Part shown: in pieces, positions 1 through 11,479 of the stretch
Layout of the letters: each line of letters opens with the position of its first letter
Position numbering within the stretch: position 1 is the stretch's first letter
Assembly (NCBI GenBank): GCA_949361645.1
Contig: OX442416.1
Coordinates: forward strand, 20,853,451-20,917,450
Length of the DNA: 64,000 bases
Source: Spongilla lacustris
Taxonomy: Eukaryota; Porifera; Demospongiae; Spongillida; Spongillidae
Direction of reading: 5' to 3'
Position numbers and translations under genes: made by a program
The notes under the pieces: model-generated
The model's input: the letters and a program-made list of their open reading frames with translations, nothing else
Database searches by the model: none
Told to the model about the DNA's origin: nothing

Positions 1-453
1 CAGCTTTTAGGCTCTTTTCCTTTGAAGGTGTTTTTTGCATCTCTTCACTTCATCTAGCAAAATCTTAACTGGCGAGTTCGTCAGAATTGAACAGTATAAG
101 GTTGTGTACATGGCCTGGTTATCAGGCATCCAATGATGAGATTTCACTAGTTACCATATACAGTTGTAGACTAAAAATAAATATTATTATAAATTTTATC
201 TTCAACTATTAGTGTCCAAGTAAGGCCTAAATATGACATCCAACTGCCTTTGTTTAACTAGGTAGTTAAGATAAGTGAGATAAGTGGAGAAGTACTAAAG
301 TCAGTAAAAGAGAGATAATATCATGGAGAGAGGGTACAAAATATCTTCAAGTGCACTTGAGATTGCAGACACCATTCCTGTACCATTCCAATTTATTTCT
401 CATCCGAGGGTTAAGGATGGGATGTGATTTTTAAATATCATTTCCTCACCCAG

Positions 454-489
454 GTTCTCCTGTTGCTAAGAGACCTAAGCTTGAACAAG
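454..489 (+). CDS. Mini-exon copy 1, basic linker
   Basis: A 36-nt exon lies between a CACCCAG acceptor and a GTAAAT donor. With phase 1 on both sides it reads SPVAKRPKLEQ, a short basic, proline-containing segment resembling a monopartite nuclear localisation signal. The exon length is a multiple of three and its ends are symmetric, so it could be included or skipped without changing frame. The gene it belongs to is not certain. A comparable phase 1-1 linker exon with a KKRR cluster sits between ZU5 and Death at 22856, suggesting the same family. Confidence 0.5.
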
Positions 490-2358
490 GTAAATGTATG
501 TCATGAAACTTACAGCTGTCGCTGGAAACTCCTGCCATAATAATTTGTGCATGCATTAATGCATGCTATGGTGATAATGTGGTGCTTGGAATTTAGCCAC
601 AACCAATCATATTGCAGAAGTCATATGTACTTGTCGGATTAGGTTGTCGAGGGTGCTCAATCCAAAGTGGCAGAGAATGCCAAGCTGTGTGTTTTTAGCA
701 ATCAAATCAAATGCTTCATGTTGGGTCGAAATTTTATTTGCTTGTCTTCTCACTGGCAGTATCTTGTGCTGTAACCTTTGTCTGGCATTAAAGGTCCCAT
801 TATTTTATTCCTTCTGCAACATGATACGGTAGTTGCCATGGTAACCTGCATGTTGCGCATCTGGGAATGAGGCTAGGGGGGCAAAATAAAAAATTTCAGT
901 AGAGACAGGCATCAATATTAATGTAGTACAATGATATTTATGCAGTCAGGCAAGGCTTACATGTACACGTAGATCAATCACGAGGGCTAGTAGAGCATGT
1001 CCCTTAATCTACAAACTGCACTGCAATGAAAGGTTGTGTGCTAATGTCCATGTACACATCTGTACTAGTAGGGAAGGTAGAAGTGCTAGATTTTTATACA
1101 CTACATCTGCACCTCGACAATATGTGCATGCAGATGGCTGATTAAATGTTATATTATCAAGTTCTAACTATACAGCTAAACATGTGTACATACGTACTAT
1201 GTATCATTTTCAGTTCCTCCACATCCAGCTACACGTGGCCATACTCCGAATGCATCACTTTATTGCAATCCTGATAATCAAGGTACATTGAAAAGGGCTG
1301 AACTGAAGCAAATTTAAAATTCATTTTAACTATATGCCTGTCTGAGTGCAGAGACATGTAAATATAGCTATACCTGATGCATCCATTACATGAATGTGAC
1401 ACACTTTTTGGGGATGATGGCATACTGCGCCAGCTATAGGATATTGATCCAGTTCCTTAGCTTTTCTCCCAACAAAGGACCTGTTGAGACTGCAACACAT
1501 AGTAATACTTACCTCTGCTGTGCATGGTTCATGACCATCCATTTACAACTACATACATGTATTACATAATATACACGTAACCACCACAATAAATTTAAGT
1601 AGTATGCACAAACATTGCAATTACTGTAACTCCACACCAGTAATGCTTTGTCCTAAGGCTTTATATATACAGCTCCTCATGAGAAGACTTAATCGCTAAC
1701 CATCTATTGATGTATATCTTTATGGATATTCCACATTTAGTTGTTTACATGAGGTGGGGAAGGTAAAGTGTACATATGATGGTACCCATGTACATGTTGC
1801 AGTACACCTTTGAATTATGAAAAGACTGCAGCAGGATAACAAATATAGGGAGGCAATAATAATTAGGATGTGGTTTTGGGGAAGGGTCACGCGGATGTCA
1901 GCATTGTTCTAATTATGAGAAGTGTGTGTAGGTGTTGGTAATGAAGTCTACAGATCCATTATAACACAACTGTAATACATGTGTATTGTGGTATATGGCA
2001 TGCACACACATGCATAAGGGCCTCACGCATACAGGCAGTACACACCTCACATGATCTAGTCCTCAGGCACCCAATGACAAGACTTTGCTAGTTATTATTT
2101 CCTGTTGTAGAGTAAATATTTTATTTAGAACTATTAGTGTCCAGGTGTAGGCTTACACAGATGACACTCACCTGTATATGATTTGAACTAATTATTAAAC
2201 AGGTCATCAAGTCAGTAATTTCTAAATACATAGTATCATGAAGAGAGAGTAGAAAAAATCTTATATGAAGTTCACTTGAGATTGACACCATTTCAATTTA
2301 GTTCTCATCCGATGGTTTAGGATGGAATTTGATATTTAAATGTCCTTTCATCACCCAG

Positions 2359-2394
2359 ATTCTCCTGCTGCTGAGAGATCTAGACTTGAAGAAG
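2359..2394 (+). CDS. Mini-exon copy 2, charged linker
   Basis: A 36-nt symmetric phase 1 exon reads DSPAAERSRLEE. The acceptor (CACCCAG) and donor (GTAAAT) are kept. The lysines of the other copies are replaced by E, R and S, so the NLS-like character is weakened. It is the second of four homologous mini-exons. Confidence 0.5.
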
Positions 2395-2476
2395 GTAAAT
2401 GGAAATGTATACGTGAGTCATGAAAATGAAATCTGCAACTGTCACTGCCAACTCACACTTTAATAATTTGTGCATG

Positions 2477-2651
2477 TGGACCCCTGTACGATAGACCTCT
2501 GTACAGTAGACCTTTATTGGACCCCCTCTATTGGACCCCTATACAGTAGACCACTATTGGACCCCTGTACAATAGACCTCTACCCTATACAGTAGACCAC
2601 TATTGGACCCCTGTACTATAGACCTCTATAGGACCCTTGTACATCTCTATC
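2477..2651 (+). repeat. Imperfect minisatellite TGGACCCCTGTACAGTAGACC
   Basis: Several degenerate copies of a roughly 25-bp unit (TGGACCCCTGTAC, then AGTAGACCTCTAT) lie in the intron after mini-exon 2. The same family recurs at 3684-3996. Confidence 0.8.
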
Positions 2652-2882
2652 TGCCATCAATTGGAAACTTCACAATGATGCATTATTTTCCCCCAAAAAT
2701 GGTTTGGACAATTCCCTGATGTACATGTAGTGCACTTATACAGTCAAGTAAGTAACCTAATAGTATCATGGAGATAGAATAGAAACTATCCTACTTGATT
2801 GAGACTGACATCCCCAACTATTCCAATTGCATTAAGTTTTCATCCATGGAATGTAATTTTGTAATGTCATTTCATCACCCAG

Positions 2883-2924
2883 ATTCTCCTGCTGCTAAGA
2901 AACCTAAGTGTAGACTTGATGAAG
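2883..2924 (+). CDS. Mini-exon copy 3, basic linker
   Basis: A 42-nt symmetric phase 1 exon reads DSPAAKKPKCRLDE. It is two codons longer than copies 1 and 2 (CR inserted) and has the strongest KKPK basic cluster. It is flanked by CACCCAG and GTAAAA. Confidence 0.5.
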
Positions 2925-3488
2925 GTAAAATGTATGCCATAAAATGTACAACTGTCACTGGTAACTTCCATAGTTTGTGCATATGGTCCCATACCAAATT
3001 GTGTTAGTCTTGTATATTTGTTGTACACATGTTTAATGAATGTAATCAGATACATGTAGGTGTGATATGGTTGTATTCATTGTCACATGCATCCAAGCTG
3101 AGAATGTATTTACATGCATATTGGGATGCCATCATGCATGAGCATTGCTAAACATGTTAGGGGAAATACACACAGAACAGCTAAGTGTTTGTTCCATTGG
3201 AATTTTCTTGAGAGTTATTTCTAGCAGTTAAGGCTGGCTCCACTTGTTGAATAGACCACCAGTGACCCTTTCGTAGATGTATCTTCAGCCCTTTAGGGGT
3301 GCAGGATGTGAATGTGCAGCCTGATGACTAACAGGGAAAGGTTTCGGGGTTTCAAAAATATACTGGGGTAGATGAGGCTGGTAACCTAAAATTTGACACC
3401 ATTTCACTAGTCCAGTTATGTGTGCACCAGAGGTGGATTTTGCATCCTTTTTGGTTTGATGGGTGGAACTTGCAGTCAGGTGTACTGC

Positions 3489-3676
3489 TCACTTTGAAGA
3501 CGTCTGTGCTGCCAATCTGTGTTTCTTTGAGAAATGGCTTTTCAGGTATCTTTTGATGGCAGCCCGCTGTCCACAAATGTGGCATTCACATGCAGCATGA
3601 GTTGAGCCATCACCTCAGTGGATGGCTCTACATTTGTGGTCAATAGCAACAAGGTGGCTGTCATGTTCCAAACACT
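3489..3676 (-). pseudogene. Relic of a C2H2 zinc-finger protein
   Basis: Read on the minus strand, the frame contains ECHICGQRAAIKRY followed by LKSHFSKKH, which fits C-x2-C-x12-H-x4-H. A second, weaker cysteine/histidine stretch (CLEHDSHLVAIDHKC) lies upstream in the same frame. The two are separated by an in-frame TGA at 3615-3617, and the reading frame closes soon after the finger. No start or flanking exons were seen. It may be part of a transposon-encoded zinc-finger protein or of a lost host gene. Confidence 0.45.
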
Positions 3677-3683
3677 TCTGTTT

Positions 3684-3996
3684 ACGATAGACCATCACTT
3701 CTATTGGACCCCTGTACAATAGACCTCTATTGGACCCCTGTACAATAGACCTTGATAGATCCTTGTACAGTAGACCACTATTGGATCCCTGTACATGGGA
3801 CATCTATTTGGACCCCTAGGCCTGTACATCTCTCATCTTTATTGGACCCCTATGCAGCTGGACCCATTTAAAGTAGACCTCTATTGGACCTCTGCACAGT
3901 AGACCTTTATTGGACCCCTGTGGATTGGACCCCTGTACAGTAGAACTCTATTGGACCCCTGTACAGTAGATCTCTATTGGACCCCTGTACAGTACT
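3684..3996 (+). repeat. Second array of the TGGACCCCTGTAC minisatellite
   Basis: About ten degenerate copies of the same unit seen at 2477, with variants GTACAATAGACC and GTACAGTAGATC. It starts just beyond the zinc-finger relic. Confidence 0.8.
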
Positions 3997-5314
3997 CTTT
4001 GCAGTTAGTGCAGTTGGTGTAGTTCCAATAAACACAACATTTTAGTCTAGATGTGAGTAATGCAGTCACTGATCCATACAGGCCATAGAAACACAACTGC
4101 AATATATTCATTTTGATTGTTGGTGTTCAAATTGACCACAAAAATCTATGTATAAATTTCAATTACACAAAGAGGTTTCTCCTTTCCCTTGCATTTGTTT
4201 TCTGCAAACAGATGCAGGCATAATATTTGTTTGTATCAAGTGGAAGTTTGACCATCATCACATAGAGGAGACTCAGGATGCTAGAAATCTTCATGCAGAA
4301 AGAACTTCATGGAATCAATTCATAAACCAATCACTGTTGTATAGAGGCTCACTGGTGGGGGGGGGGGGCAAATTCCAAGATTCCTAAACTATCAAAGCAA
4401 AAAAAGCAAACTAAATTGATTAACATTGCACATTAATCGTAGTTAATAACAATGCTAATTTGACCATAGATAGATCAATTCCTTAAGCATGTGGTGCTTA
4501 CTTGTGTAATACATGCACAGCTAATTTACCTGACCTAATACCTGCAGTCCGCATATCCCCAGGCCACCAACATGGCACAATGCCAAGTCTTCATTGATGG
4601 TATCAGAGAAAATAGCCATTTCGAACTGAACCACTTTTGTAGTTAAGAACATGACACTATGCTTTGTTTAAGGAAAGATTAGTGGACTCATATGCACACA
4701 TATGAAGCTTAGTTGGTAGTCTAAAATTTTAATGGGATCATTTAAGTTGTTCAAGTACTATATGCTATAAAAACTAACATATTTGATAGTTGCCATGCAA
4801 ACGTGATGATTTTATATGAAGCATCAAGCATGGCCCCCATTTTTCCACCCGGAGTATATGTAAACAATTGCACACATTAATTGTTTTGGTGCAATACAAG
4901 AGTATCAGGGACAGGAATTTCATCAAATTACATGCTTGGGTTTGGCAAAGCAGATAAAAAGCTGTGTAAATAGATAAGACTAATATGTAATAGCTATACA
5001 CTCAGTCTTACACATCCCAATACATGTAGTAAATATTCTTCTCAGCCCAAAATGATCATGTACAATGCTGTTACCACAAACCCCACCCCCGCAATGCTTT
5101 GCCAGTTTTTTGATAAGCAAATACTGACGGATATTGCATACATGAGGTGGGGAAGATAAAGTGTGCAAGTTGTGTTTTAATCAATGAGGTTTGTTCAGAT
5201 CCATTATAACACAACTACAATACATGCATATTGTGGCATTACAATTTTTATATTAGCAGTACATGGATATGGCTTGCACACACACATATAGGTTAGACAC
5301 TGAAACCGAGGGAT
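3997..5314. other. No gene recognised
   Basis: AT-rich, intron-like sequence with a short G run near 4355. Open frames are short and show no familiar motif. Confidence 0.6.
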
Positions 5315-5654
5315 CTTTTTGTATACATGCACCTTCAAACGGTTGCTATGTACGTACGTATCTAGTTGCTGAGTTATTGGTTGCTACGTATGCGTTGCTA
5401 TTGTCTAAATTGGTTAGACACTGTCACCTTTGGGATCTACGTGATTTAGAATCCCCGAGGGCCCTTAGTAGCGCCCTCGCTACCGCTCGGGACGCTACAG
5501 TCCAGGGCCCTCGGGGATTCTAAATCACGTAGATCCCAAAGGTGACAGTGTCTAACCAATTTAGACAATAGCAACGCATACGTAGCAACCAATAACTCAG
5601 CAACTAGATACGTACGTACATAGCAACCGTTTGAAGGTGCATGTATACAAAAAG
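5315..5654. repeat. Perfect inverted repeat, 151-bp arms, 38-bp loop
   Basis: Left arm 5315-5465 begins CTTTTTGTATACATGC. Right arm 5504-5654 is its exact reverse complement and ends GCATGTATACAAAAAG; paired positions sum to 10969 throughout. The 38-bp spacer is GC-rich. The arms contain CGTACGTA palindromes and the GGGCCCTCGGGG block next to the loop. Overlapping open frames on the two strands are a by-product of the symmetry. The right arm ends two bases before the ATG of a Crypton-like open frame. Perfect arms mean either a very recent foldback or a read or assembly foldback artefact. Confidence 0.9.
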
Positions 5655-5656
5655 AA

Positions 5657-6166
5657 ATGGAAATCTTTGGTGCCGATTTTTTTGACTGGTTATGTGATAG
5701 TTCCGATGTGAATAAAGCTTTTAAATTGGATGAAGTTGCCGATTTAAGAAGTATACAGCACTCTGCACTCTGTTCAAAAACCGAAAACAAAAATCCTGAA
5801 GCTCCATTTTACTTGAAACCACTTGCCAAACCTACAGAATCATGCTGGTTTTGAACGATTCCTCTTGGGCATAACACACTTCAAAGCACAATAGCTCGCA
5901 TGTGCAACACTGCGGGAATCAGTGGGTTTAAAACCAAATCATTCATTGAGAGCCACTGTTGCTACCCGCTTGTACCAGTCAGGAGTTGACGAGCAGTTGG
6001 TTATGGAACGAATGGGGCATCGCAGTATCGATGGTATTCGCTTCTATACAAGAAACGCTGATTTTCAGCGTGAAAATATCTCAGATATTTTGACTTGCAA
6101 TGCATCAAAACGAGTGGGTATACCGTGTCCATGCCTTTTCCGATGGTATCAAAATATGCTGGCATA
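5657..6166 (+). pseudogene. Crypton-type tyrosine recombinase relic, internally deleted
   Basis: The C-terminal part has the tyrosine recombinase core: NHSLRATVATRLY (HxxR box), ERMGHRS (the second His) and a likely nucleophile tyrosine in RFYTRN. This arrangement is typical of animal Crypton/DUF3504 recombinases, which cut and rejoin DNA through a tyrosine. Upstream, in one frame from ATG 5657, lies a short N-terminal piece, then FYLKPLAKPTESCWF and PLGHNTLQSTIARMC, which fit the region just before the core. An in-frame TGA (5852-5854) and a one-base shift at a GGG run (about 5924) break it, and the middle of the protein is missing. It is a dead, non-autonomous copy. Confidence 0.7.
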
Positions 6167-6340
6167 GAGTCTCCAAATGCAATGAAGAACGTTGTACCTG
6201 GAACGTATAATTTCTACTCTTGTGCAAACGTGACCAACATGTATTAGTAATGCTCAGAGTATCAATGAGCAACTAACACTTCAATATATCATGTACGCAA
6301 CACATAATATTTAAAAAGGAGTATTCAAAAATTTAAAAAC

Positions 6341-6474
6341 GTGCCAGCGGGAGGGATTCAAAGTGCCAGTGGGGGATATTCTAAGTGCCAGAGGGGGGAT
6401 TCTACATGTAAGTGCCCAGGGCACTTAGAATCTCCCCCACTGAATCCCCCCCACTGGCACTTAGAGTCCCTCTC
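6341..6474. repeat. Imperfect hairpin of AAGTGCCAG and GGGGGATTCT blocks
   Basis: The left side repeats GTGCCAG plus a G run and ATTCT. The right side carries the complementary AGAATCTCCCCC and CACTGGCACTT blocks. The centre is AAGTGCCCAGGGCACTT, itself palindromic. It may be the 3' end of the neighbouring mobile relic. Confidence 0.6.
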
Positions 6475-6664
6475 AAGGTTTCTACCTGCAATTGACTAAT
6501 CAGATTGAGCGAATCACTTCCGCTATTGTCTAAGTATAAGTAGTATACACCTCACATGATCTAGTCCTCAGGCACCCAATGACCAGACTTTGCTAGTTAT
6601 CATTTGCTAAATATAAATATTTTTATTTTGCGACATTCAACTGCCTTTGGGTTGTTACTATTTT

Positions 6665-6689
6665 TACCCCCCCCCCCCCCCCCCCCCCC
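6665..6689. repeat. Long C homopolymer
   Basis: A run of about 25 C. Similar C or G runs occur near 13985, 24741, 27932, 30147 and 46180; their exact lengths are unreliable in any assembly. Confidence 0.85.
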
Positions 6690-7169
6690 TTAATGTCAGT
6701 ACATTTTAGTTAGATTCTTTTTTTCACCAATGATAATAGCATGGAACATTACTCAATGGGAGAGTCATTTTGGAGATCACTATTTAAATGTGTAGTCTGA
6801 ATAGATATGCTGCCACAAGTACAGTTACTTGTTGAGTCTACACTGCACCTAGCTTTTATACTGCTCTTAATATTTAGAAAAACCAAATTTGGGGACAAGA
6901 ATTTTATTTACATCATCATACCCCTTAACCCCCCTCTCCCAACTTCACAATGACACTAACTTTTTCCAAAATAAGTTTGGACAAGCCCCTGATGTAATAG
7001 TACGTACATTTATACAGGTCAAATGGTCAAATAGGTAACCTTTAATTATAGTATTATGCAGATAGAATAGAAGCTATCCTACTTAATGTTCAAATTGCAA
7101 TAAGTTTTCTTCCAAGGGTCAAGGGTGCATGGAATGTGATTTTTTAATGTCATTTCATCACCCACCCAG

Positions 7170-7211
7170 ATTCTCCTGCTGCTACAAAACCTAAATGTAG
7201 ACTTGATGAAG
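7170..7211 (+). CDS. Mini-exon copy 4, basic linker
   Basis: A 42-nt symmetric phase 1 exon reads DSPAATKPKCRLDE. It is closest to copy 3 in both exon and following intron (the ATGTACAACTGTCACTGG block is shared). It lies about 300 bp upstream of a Death-domain remnant, which fits a linker that precedes a Death domain. Confidence 0.5.
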
Positions 7212-7508
7212 GTAAAATGTGTGCCATGAAATGTACAACTGTCACTGGTAACTTTCACCTATTTAATAATTTGTGCACATGGTCGCCTGTAGATGGCATA
7301 CCAAATGGTGAAATTACAGTAATTGACAAGCCAGTTGGAATTTTAGTATTGTACAATGTATATTTGTTCTACACAGTTAGTTGTAAGTTAAATAATCACA
7401 CTAATGCATCAGACTTGCACATGTATTAATTTTCACATGCATGCAAGTATGTATCTACATGCATGTACATGTATGCACATATATACATTCATACCCATAT
7501 ACACACAG

Positions 7509-7826
7509 AGCTAGTGATTCCTACAATCAAACTGTTGACTAGCCTACCATGCCTTGTTGATGGTGTGAGGAAGACCATTTACATCATACAACTGTGATAC
7601 AGTAGATTGTCTTAAGTTGAGTTGTAATCATGACCCTGAGGAGATTGTTACAGCTGTCTACAAGAAGTGGATCGCTGGAACTGGAAGGAAACCAGTAACG
7701 TGGCAGACATTGGTTGATGTGCTTAGAGAAATTGAACTGAATAGTTTAGCAGACGATATTCTGAGCTATAGCATTATTTCTTTTTGTACTAACACCTTAC
7801 ATGAACTGTATGTCAGTATTGATTAG
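7509..7826 (+). pseudogene. Death-domain exon, damaged
   Basis: The second half reads DPEEIVTAVYKKWI, then TWQTLVDVLREIEL and SLADDIL, the usual pattern of the last helices of a Death domain (acidic helix, conserved Trp, T-W-x-x-L-x-x-L, then L-A-x-x-I). A possible first helix (ELVIPTIKLL) follows an ACACACAG acceptor at 7508, but in another frame, so at least one indel or loss separates the halves; the core helices 2-3 are not recognisable. The downstream stop is at 7824-7826. Death domains mediate homotypic assembly of cytosolic signalling complexes. The exon follows the mini-exon array and probably belonged to a gene related to the Roc-COR-ZU5-Death gene at 17.8-24.7 kb. Confidence 0.55.
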
Positions 7827-8336
7827 ATAACTATTGCAAAAAAATTGGCTATTGAGTTTTTTAATCATTTCCCACAACAAAACCTTTTTCTTCGAAGTGC
7901 TTGGTCAGCATCACGTTAGGTGGGATACCTCTTTCCAGCATCCATGCAAGTGATTGCAATTCAAAATTAACATACATGTTCCACCCCCTTTCAAGGTTCA
8001 CTCAACACCAAACTCTAGAACTAGCATTGATATGTGACCAATAATTGCATATTAACGTACAGTTCTTTTAATTTCAAATCATTTCCCATTCAATCATCAT
8101 CACATTGGCTGGAAATAGCTGCAGTCATCAGGGCATTTTTTTTTTTTTAAATGGCTACGCATATGCATGTATACTTGGATTTGCATGGACATATATTCCA
8201 ATATGTGCATTCAGAGATAAGTACATGTAGCTAGATCAGACTGGCAGGTCTTCATATCAGTACTGTGAACATCTCTCAGTCTTTGGCACATAGCCCATTA
8301 TTTTTATTGCTTCTCTTCCCAATCGTCATTGCCTAT
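7827..8336. other. No gene recognised
   Basis: AT-rich spacer between the Death-domain remnant and the transposon end. No convincing exon was seen. Confidence 0.6.
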
Positions 8337-11300
8337 CACTGTGCAAAAACTTTGTTATACGATAGCGTATTCTATAGCGTATATTTGAATATACACCTTA
8401 AATATACACACCAGCGTATAGAACCATATACGCAGGTGCGTATATTCAAATATAACCGATCACGCGACATTTGTGGTTGCTTAGCAAACCGTTGAATTCA
8501 CTTTGTGGCTACGTTGTCGGTCACCGTATACTAAGTGCTTCATATTCCGTATATTATCCTCCTACCACTCCCACCCCTCGTTCCCGATCCAGTTTAGTCA
8601 ATTGAAAATTTTAATCATTTTGCACATGTACAACAAAACAACAAACTAACAGTCCGAGGCGGCAATCTGCATATATTCGATCCAAGGCACCTGTACAGAA
8701 TACGAACAATAAATTCATATCGTAAAAAAAAATATTTCACTCACCACATATCATATCCTCGTTCTGTTTATACATGAATTGATTCTATATATAAAGCAAC
8801 AGATACATTATCGGGTAAGTGATATGCTTACCTTTCTTGTCTCCTATCTCCGATCTTTGACTTGAAACAATGGAACAGTGCGGGTTAAACTCTTACCGTA
8901 CCGTCCGGTCGGAGTCTGTAAGTTAAAAAAAAAACCTTAGCAAAACACAACAAATGAATAGGCCTATACCTTTTTATATCGCGCTCCATTGTGCCTGTTG
9001 TTCTATCATTTCGGTTGTTCAACCGACGGGAACACTTAGGACACTTGCCAACCTACAGTGGAAACCATCACACTTGGAACAATAATTTTTTTGTACTACT
9101 ATTGACAGCACTTGAATTTATTTCAATAACAATAAGCTCAAATGCAAATCTGACAATGTAGGTATAGTGTACAACTATTTGTCAATACATATTTAAAGTT
9201 CAAAAGCATACGTGACTATTTACTTTGTTATTAAATCTTGTTGTGACCCCAGTACTAAAAAAAATTGTAAGCTGAATTCCTCCTCCTGTAGGCAATAGAT
9301 CTTAGCCAAATTTGCAATATATCTAGAGAACAAGCATCACCAACCTTTGGCCGCGTCCGTTTTTAAGTCCGGTAAATAGTTACAGTTTTATCGAGCTGGA
9401 TGTGCGTTTTTAGCTCGTAAAAGCTTAGGGATGCTATTTCGTAGTACGCTCTCACTGAACGGATATATTTCGTCTCCGACTTGTCGACGTCACATGTTAG
9501 ATCTATCGCAAAAGCATACTTCGGAGGCGATAGACCCTCCTTTGCCGTTAGAAAAGTGCTATCAAAGACGAGTACCTGAATACTTCCGCCATTTCCCTAT
9601 GAATTGCATTTGTAACGTCATTATAGCGTCATTTTTCGTATGAATATATTTTTCATGTGACGTCTTCGGTATTTGTTTATCCAGTGGGTGCAAGCATAGA
9701 TATGGTGCAAGTGCTGCCAATGGAGATTGCAAAAAGCCACTCACGACGAACGGCTAGTAAATCAGCAGCATCAATATGGGCAGGCCTAGAAATGGCAAAG
9801 AGCAAGAGGCAACGCCAAAAGCTGGAGACGAAAAGCGGTGGAATTAGTAATATAAGCGGTCTGGTCCTGTCTCACTCTGGATGGTAGCCTACTGGTACGC
9901 GGGACCGCTTATTCCACCGCTTTTCGTTTCCAGCATTGGAGTTGCCTCTTGCTCATTGCCGTTTCTAGAGGCCTGCCCAGATTGATGCTGCTGCTTTTAC
10001 TAGCCGTTCGTGGCCGGGCCGCCACTGGCCCACAGGTACTGGATAAACGACGTCACATGAAAAATGTATTCATCCGAAAAATGACGCTATAATGACGTTT
10101 CAAATGCAATTCATAGGGAAATGGCGGAAGTTTTCAGGTACTCGTCTTTGATAGCACTTTTCTAACGGCAAAGGAGGGTCTATTGCCTCCAAAGTACGCT
10201 TTTGGGATAGATCTAACATGTGACGAGTCGGAGACGAAATATATCCGTTCAGTGAGAGCGTACTACGAAATAGCATCCCTAAGCTTTTACGAGCTAAAAA
10301 CGCACATCCAGCTCGATAAAACTGTAACTATTTACCGGACTTAAAAACGGACGCGGCCAAAGGTTGGTGATGCTTGTTCTCTAGATATATTGCAAATTTG
10401 GCTAAGATCTATTGCCTACAGGAGGAGGAATTCAGCTTACAATTTTTTTAGTACTGGGGTCACAACAAGATTTAATAACAAAAGTAAATAGTCACGTGAT
10501 GCTTTTTAACTTTCAGTATGTATTGACAAATAGTTGTACACTATACCTACGTTGTCAGATTTGCATTTGAGCTAATTGTTATTGAAATAAATTCAAATGT
10601 TGTCAATAAAAGTACCAAAAAACTATTGTTCCAAGTGTGATGGTTTCCACTGTAGTGCAAATAGAGAAAGGTGAATTCATTCTTTAGCAACTGCAACACA
10701 TAATACCGGTAACTTGTACACTCTGGAAAGACGAACTATTGCCATTTAGCGATCAAAACCCTGATCTCAGCGCGATTCTTACAGTCCTTCTGTCTGTTCA
10801 TACCAAAAGCAACACGACCATATGAAATAGCCCGCCTAAAATCTACAAATCACATGCACGGTTAGTTAACCACATTTCTAATTGGAGCACTTTTGTATCG
10901 TACTACACAAACATTTGTACAGGGGTCCAATAGAATTCTACTGTGTAGGCATTCTACTGCTTCCATTGTAGCATTTACTGGGATCCGATGTGATCATGAC
11001 CAAACTCAACTGGCGAGTTAGCATAGGCCATAGCCATGCATCATGGGCCCGGCCTACAGCTCACAAAATTTACCGCCGTATATACGGGTACACCAAGCAG
11101 ACATACATGTATATAGCTAACCTTTGATGTCCAGTAGCATTAATAGAAGCAAAGTAGCACTCCTTCCCAGACTTCGATGCCTACACACCTTCCTACCTCA
11201 CGTGGGTCCGGGTACGGGTCTGACCACTCATGCATTACTTTGTGGAATGAAATATACGCAGTAGTATAACTCACTACAGTATATTCAAATATACTCTTAA

Positions 11301-11479
11301 GAATACACTATCGTATATTTTGAAGGTGTGCTTATATAAACGGTGACGTATTTGACACTTGCGTATTCTCAAATATACGCGGTCGTACACTTTAAATATA
11401 CTACACAGGTTATATTTTGCGCATTCCTCAAATATACGCATAAATATACACTATCGTATAACAAACTTTTTGCACAGTG
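8337..11479. mobile_element. Non-autonomous CACTG-ended DNA transposon (EnSpm/CACTA-like)
   Basis: The ends are 34-bp terminal inverted repeats with two mismatches: CACTGTGCAAAAACTTTG at 8337 and its complement ending TTTTTGCACAGTG at 11479. A 3-bp TAT flanks both sides as a target duplication. Subterminal sequence is full of short copies of CAAATATACG and GTATATT in both orientations. CACTG ends, a 3-bp duplication and subterminal repeats are the hallmarks of EnSpm/CACTA elements. No transposase frame was found. A second element is nested inside at 9056-10652. Confidence 0.7.
9056..10652. mobile_element. 1.6-kb foldback element with about 780-bp arms and TA flanks
   Basis: The sequence from CAGTGGAAACCATCACACTT at 9056 is mirrored, with scattered mismatches and small indels, by the region ending GGTTTCCACTG at 10652. 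The centre is near 9855-9890. Both outer ends are flanked by TA, as for Tc1/mariner-type insertions. Blocks conserved in both arms include CGCGTCCGTTTTTAAG, GAGACGAAATATATCCG and CCACCGCTTTTCG. The open frames inside are short and shadowed on both strands, so coding is doubtful. Transcription through it would give a very long hairpin RNA. Diverged arms argue against an assembly artefact. Confidence 0.8.

Larger units (their letters stand above)
118..7290 (+). repeat. Four diverged tandem copies of an intron plus mini-exon unit
   Basis: Units begin near 118, 2056, about 2700 and 6540. They share blocks such as CAGGCA(T/C)CCAATGA, TAGTATCATGGAGA and the pre-acceptor stretch ending TTTCATCACCCAG. 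Each contains one short exon flanked by AG and GTAAA. Divergence between copies is substantial, so the duplications are old. Other elements (a palindrome, a Crypton relic, a zinc-finger relic) separate the third and fourth copies. This is an inference from shared blocks read by eye; unit ends are approximate. Confidence 0.7.

Noticed and set aside
5263..5790. Matching protein frames on both strands (HLWDLRDLESPRAL)
   Set aside because: The same sequence is read twice because of the perfect palindrome; there is no independent coding evidence.
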